From Stereocaulon alpinum (taxonomy: Eukaryota; Ascomycota; Lecanoromycetes; Lecanorales; Stereocaulaceae), in contig JAEUBA010000020.1 of the NCBI GenBank assembly GCA_018257865.1, positions 124,001-188,000 of the forward strand: 64,000 nt of DNA. Reading direction: 5' to 3'. The position numbers and the translations under genes were made by a program. A model generated the notes under the pieces. It was not told the DNA's origin and ran no database searches. It was given only the letters and a program-made list of their open reading frames with translations. Below, piece after piece: positions 59,974 to 64,000 of the stretch. Numbering within the stretch: position 1 is the first letter of the stretch; every line of letters begins with the position of its first letter.

Positions 59974-61074
59974 TCAAAACCCTTCTCCATCGTCCCTCCT
60001 AGCAATACCCTCCCACCCATCGTCCACGCCTTCCCTCAAAGCACCCATATCTCCACCTCGATCGGCTACCACAACCCCAACAGTCTCCACAAGAGTCTCC
60101 CCATTATTCTCGAACCAATCACCCAACCCAGCCACAAATTGTTCCACAGTCCCCTTCGAGCCACCCACAGGATCCCAACTACCGAGAAGGCCATCACTAG
60201 GACTGACTTGCCCCACGACGCTCTCGAAGAGATGTATGAGGTGGCCGGGATGAAGCTTGAGCATGTCTTCCACGACGTAGTATTGAGTGATCTCATCACC
60301 CCATCCTTCCACGGCGCCATGACGATGGTTGTGATTCTTGGCCATTGAAAGGTGCGAGACGTGGGGTGTGCTGTGGAAGTAGCCTTGTTGGAAGCCGGCA
60401 CACTCATCCCTTGCTTTGGCGAAACCCGTAGTAACGACGAAGGGCGCATGATCATGAGGATATCGTTGCTTGTGGCGGCGCAACACAGTCCCGTTGGATG
60501 GGCAGATCTGCGAGTGCAGGACTTGACGAAAGATGGCATGGAGGTCCAGCATCTCTGCTAGCTGCTGAGAAGGCCACGGGCGCAGCAGTAGAGCTCGAGT
60601 GCGAATGACTTGGGGATGTAGACGAACTGCGCGTGTATGGTTCGGTGTGTTGAACGCAAGGGTGTAAAGCCACATGCGGTAACAGGCTCTTCTCAATCTA
60701 TAGCGCTCCTCCATATTCAGCAAGCGTCGTGAAGCACTGTCCTCACCGCGCCATTTCTGATTCGGGTAGACAGCTGCCCACTGATTGGCGACTCTTCCAA
60801 CTTCGATGAGTCGCTTGAGGAGAGCGAGCGATTGAGGCGGGGCTGGGCGTGGGAGGTGGGCAAGCTGGCTATGGTTGTGAGTAACTACTCGAATGGCATC
60901 GGAAAGGGGGCCGTATTGGGCTTCAGCGGCTTGGTAGAGGGTTGGTAGGCGGTGCGAGGCGAGGACTGAATGAAAGTGGTGGCAGGTCGAGGAGAGGGCG
61001 AGGAGTGAGGGTATGTCGGTGCTGGACTGGAATATATGAAGGAGCAGCTCATTGGCTAAGTCGTTGAAGTGCAT
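59974..61074 (-). CDS. F-box protein
   Basis: Single exon, 366 residues from the ATG at 61072-61074. I prefer this start to one 35 codons upstream because the F-box begins at once: FNDLANELLLHIFQSST, then IPSLLALSSTCHHFHSVL. F-box proteins link substrates to SCF ubiquitin ligase through Skp1. The remaining 320 residues hold no repeat I recognise; they contain conserved-looking stretches (RYRLRRACYRMWLYTLAFN, MLDLHAIFRQVLHSQICPS, YYVVEDMLKLHPGHLIHLFE) seen in many fungal F-box proteins of unknown target. The tail is acidic and Gly-rich. Confidence 0.85.
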   Translation of the reverse strand: MHFNDLANELLLHIFQSSTDIPSLLALSSTCHHFHSVLASHRLPTLYQAAEAQYGPLSDAIRVVTHNHSQLAHLPRPAPPQSLALLKRLIEVGRVANQWAAVYPNQKWRGEDSASRRLLNMEERYRLRRACYRMWLYTLAFNTPNHTRAVRLHPQVIRTRALLLRPWPSQQLAEMLDLHAIFRQVLHSQICPSNGTVLRRHKQRYPHDHAPFVVTTGFAKARDECAGFQQGYFHSTPHVSHLSMAKNHNHRHGAVEGWGDEITQYYVVEDMLKLHPGHLIHLFESVVGQVSPSDGLLGSWDPVGGSKGTVEQFVAGLGDWFENNGETLVETVGVVVADRGGDMGALREGVDDGWEGIARRDDGEGF

Positions 61075-61859
61075 TTTGGCAATAGTATGTGTTGTTTGAC
61101 AATGTTTCTGAAGTATTTTGTTTTTTGGGTTTGATCTGATGTCTCCTATTGATTTCTTCTCTCCTTTCTCCTGTAGCAATCAGCACTTGCCATTCTGATA
61201 ATTGAAAGCAAGCGTACTTTAGCAGTCTTCTTCGGATAGACTTAGTATTTGGTGCGGTATTGTGCAGCTTTTCCTACACTCCTCCGCCTAAGAGAGCTCA
61301 GGGGGGTCAACCGGCAAAGACCCCGTCGTTGGGGCTATGAGTGAAGTGAGACACATCCTCGGATGATCTCTGGTGGAGCACTCCTGATGGTCGCATCTCC
61401 AGCCCTTGGAGGCTGGTATCGTTGTTGTGATTCATGATTGCTGTGAGGAGGGAAGAAGAGTTCTTGAGGTTGCTAGAGAAATGTCGAGGTCTATCAGCGC
61501 CAAGTCTTGGCTGACTCATCAAACAATTCAACTCCTGTCAATTTGGGCGGCTAGTAGGGGTTTATGGCGAATTGCAATTTGTCTGTGCCGTTCGTAATGA
61601 GGCTTATTGGAAGTGTAGCTAACTCTTAAGATAATCGAATGTTTTCGTTAACCTGCAGTAACGTTGCTACATCATGTAAAAGTTTCTTACGGCATTTGAC
61701 CAGAGCATTATTACTGCCCCTCACCAACTGTAGTAAGGCATTGATGCCAGCATTGTCTTTGGGAAAGAAGTGAATGATGTCGTTATTAGTTGCCCACCAA
61801 TCGCGTTGACCCTTCCTTTGGTGAGTACGTGCGGTGGATATAGCGGCCTAGGCTGCACT
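61075..61859. other. Intergenic between F-box gene and hda1
   Basis: F-box promoter and hda1 3' flank, both on the minus strand. No gene or RNA recognised. Confidence 0.5.
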
Positions 61860-64000
61860 CTATTCGTCATTTACTGATTGGGGTGGCTCTCTAATGCCCA
61901 CCCTCGCCAAAATGAATTCCTGGACTTCTTCTTGATGTTGTCCCAACATGTCATTGAGTTTGCTCGCGGACGAACGAACAAGGTTACCGAATCGTTTCGA
62001 AGGTTTCTTGCGGTCAATGTCCCAGACCAGGTGGTTGTTAGAAACAAAATTGAGAGAATGCTGAAAGATGTCAGATCTAGAATCTTGGGAGGCGGAGTCT
62101 GAACACCAACCGTCTTGTACCACTTGGAGAGCCAGTAAACTTGCCCTGAGTCGGAAACTGGGACAAGATGGCTCTTGGCGACAAAGTTGACCAATCCTCG
62201 GACTCTTTTCATGAACTCTTGCTCTGGGCGGTACGTGCGTCAGTCTATCGCTGATGTTCTGGATCCGAAATGAAAGCGCAGAACTTTGCTCACCGCGGGT
62301 ACTCAGTAGATTAATAACAGCCTGATAAGCTGCGCCAATGCCGATGAAAAAGACATCGGGAGAGTCGTTACAGCTGCAGTGAGATCAGCAGATGTAGCTG
62401 CGAACGGTCTGATGCCCATTTACATACTCGATGTAATTCTCCCATAGGTAGACCGCAAGTTCACTAGTAGCTGCGGTTCGAACAAGTCTATCATCCTCCG
62501 AATGGCCATTAGTAATCTATGATTTCATTTAGCGCTCAGATAGTCAACAAAGGCATGTTTGAGTCATACATCAATGCCACGAAGATGCTTTGGGATGTTG
62601 ACATCGATGACCGCGTAGCCTTGTTTAACCGCCCAGTCAACGTAATGCTTTAAGCCATCAGCCTTGCACCAGTCAGCTAAGAGTACTCGCGGTGGAGTTT
62701 GTGGACGCACAAGCCAAGTATTGTGCAATTCCATTTCTTTCGAGATCGGGTTTGGGGTCCCCATGATCTCTGGTCTAGTAGAGTCAGAATTAGGAAAGGA
62801 TGTGATTAGAGGCCGACTTACGGATCGTGGAAAATCACTATCAGCGGCATGTCATCCTCATAGTTGGCTCTGTGACCTTGTCAATGGTGCTGTATCTTGA
62901 TACAGTCATGTAACGTACGTTGCCATGACCTGGTTCTCAAACGACCTTGCTAATCGGTCTCGATAGATCATGACTGGGAGCATAGAGTGCTTTTCCTTGA
63001 GTTGGCTGACTTGGTAATATCGAATCACCTCTATCAAGGGTTATTGCCATGTCTGGTTAATTGCGTAAAGATCGCTTACCGTTCATCGGGTCAGCGCCAT
63101 CCTTGTCGAAGATGTCTGATATGATGATCAGCCCAGGTCACTACACGGTAGAGAGTGCAAAGACCTTCTGTCATGTCCTTTGGATAGAGGCAGGGCCAGA
63201 ATCTAGACTGATACAAGGCCACCATTTCCACGGTCTCCACACCTGTGGCCGTAGGCTTTACCGATGGCAGGCGGTCCGGAAGTTCGCCGATCAAGGTTCG
63301 TGTTACTGCTAGAGCCGACTTTGATATCGATGTCAGGTTGTAGCCGCCCTAGCAAGTCTTAATACTCATAAAATATCAATTGAGAGCAAGTGGCGAAATC
63401 ACGAACCTCGAGGCAGACAACGAGCTTGCCCTGTGCTAGGCCCATGAGCATATGCGTCATTTGAGCGTAGCATGCTGGTGTAACAAAGCATCCACCCAGT
63501 TGATCACCATCAGCAGCATCGAATCCAGCGGCAACTTGACTACATCAGCCAATGTCATAGATGACAGGCGTTCAAGACTCACTAATGACAAGGTCCGGAT
63601 CAAATTCGTATGCGACAGGCATCACTATATGCTGGAAAGCGAGCATGTAATCGGCATCTCCCATGCCTTTAGTAGGCCAAGGAATGTTGATGTTTCTGCG
63701 GCAATTAGCTACAGGCACACTGACCAAGGCTTTACGTCCGCTTACTTTCCAAGTCCAGCTCCAGCTCCACAGTGCTCATGGTCACCGTAAGGCCCTGACG
63801 GATAGAAATTGCCGTCTTCATGTACGTGTATCGAAATGTACAATACATTAGGACTTTGGTAGAACGCCTGTTGAATACCGTTGCCTGGAGAATTAGCCAT
63901 TTGTAGGATTTGAGAATTGAGACTAGATATCTACCGTGGTGAACATCCCTACCGATGACATTACGTTAGCGAGTCGTCTTGAATCTGAAGAGTCAGGACA
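61860..64000 (-). CDS. hda1: Class II histone deacetylase Hda1, 5' end outside window
   Basis: Thirteen coding exons on the minus strand are readable: 63935-63948, 63746-63884, 63583-63695, 63407-63534, 63165-63348, 63080-63115, 62919-63030, 62822-62869, 62570-62774, 62428-62516, 62294-62373, 62111-62223 and 61860-62060, about 486 residues. All join in frame. The catalytic domain shows DVHHGNGIQQAFY, HVHEDGNFYPSG, GDHEHCGAGAGLGK, IAAGFDAADGD and LEGGYNLTSIS, the class II HDAC metal and proton-relay motifs. After it comes the Arb2-type C-terminal domain (LIVIFHDPPEIMG, YVDWAVKQGYAVIDVNIPKH, ELAVYLWENYIE, VFFIGIGAAYQA, FVSNNHLVWDID, KRFGNLVRSS), as in yeast Hda1 and fission yeast Clr3. It removes acetyl groups from histones in the nucleus and supports heterochromatin silencing. 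Bases 63949-64000 are intron; the rest of the gene lies beyond the window. Confidence 0.92.
63935..63948 (-). other. hda1: 14-nt micro-exon of hda1 with the catalytic His pair
   Basis: GGATGTTCACCACG between acceptor CGGTAG (branch CTAAC 20 bases before) and donor GTAGAT. It supplies the D-V-H-H of the DWDVHHG motif: the previous exon must end in TG of Trp and the next begins GC of Gly. Reading through without introns meets stops on both sides. Confidence 0.75.

Noticed and set aside
62050..62125. Frameshift between WYK and NFVSNNH in hda1
   Set aside because: Donor GTTGGT, branch CTGAC and acceptor TTTCAG define a short intron joining the two frames.
63949..63990. Frameshift and loss of Asp-Trp before VHHG in hda1
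   Set aside because: A branch CTAAC and acceptor GGTAG place an intron end right before GGATGTTCACCACG, which restores the motif without any mutation.
1..64000. tRNA or rRNA genes
   Set aside because: I saw no cloverleaf boxes or rRNA cores by eye; a tRNAscan run would be needed to exclude them.

Overview
The window is nuclear DNA of a filamentous ascomycete (Pezizomycotina; a Dothideomycete would fit, but I cannot place it further). Genes carry several short introns of 50-100 bp with fungal GT...CTAAC/CTGAC...AG signals. The families present (HET domain, Snt1, Hda1 with an Arb2 C-terminus, chromovirus retrotransposons) and strong repeat-induced point mutation (RIP) agree with this.

Left arm (1-25.2 kb), ordinary gene-rich DNA: 3' part of an Snt1-like SANT co-repressor (+); an MFS sugar transporter (-); a hypothetical protein (-); a histidine acid phosphatase (+); a 1,319-residue chromodomain protein (-); a 972-residue coiled-coil protein (-); and a second MFS sugar transporter (-) paralogous to the first.

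Middle (25.2-44.5 kb): one AT-rich transposon nest with no surviving gene. A Copia element (-) with 216-bp LTRs and target duplication AGGTT was entered by a chromovirus Gypsy (B, -), which was entered by a second copy of the same family in the opposite orientation (A, +). All three layers have almost no CpA or TpG left on either strand, and catalytic codons are destroyed. Mutation fades out in the outermost parts of the two Copia LTRs.

Right arm (44.5-64 kb), accessory then ordinary: a GFA/CENP-V-type gene split by a 121-bp element; a HET-domain gene; a 508-bp foldback transposon with a 10-bp target duplication; a protein of four tandem ~115-130-residue repeats that I do not recognise; an FHA-like Ser/Thr kinase with a small kinase relic downstream; an F-box protein; and most of histone deacetylase Hda1, running off the right edge.

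Three genes (snt1-like, chromodomain, hda1) belong to histone-deacetylation or heterochromatin pathways. They are spread over 60 kb among unrelated genes, so this is not evidence of a cluster. Exon coordinates are my own reading of splice signals and reading frames, without transcript data.
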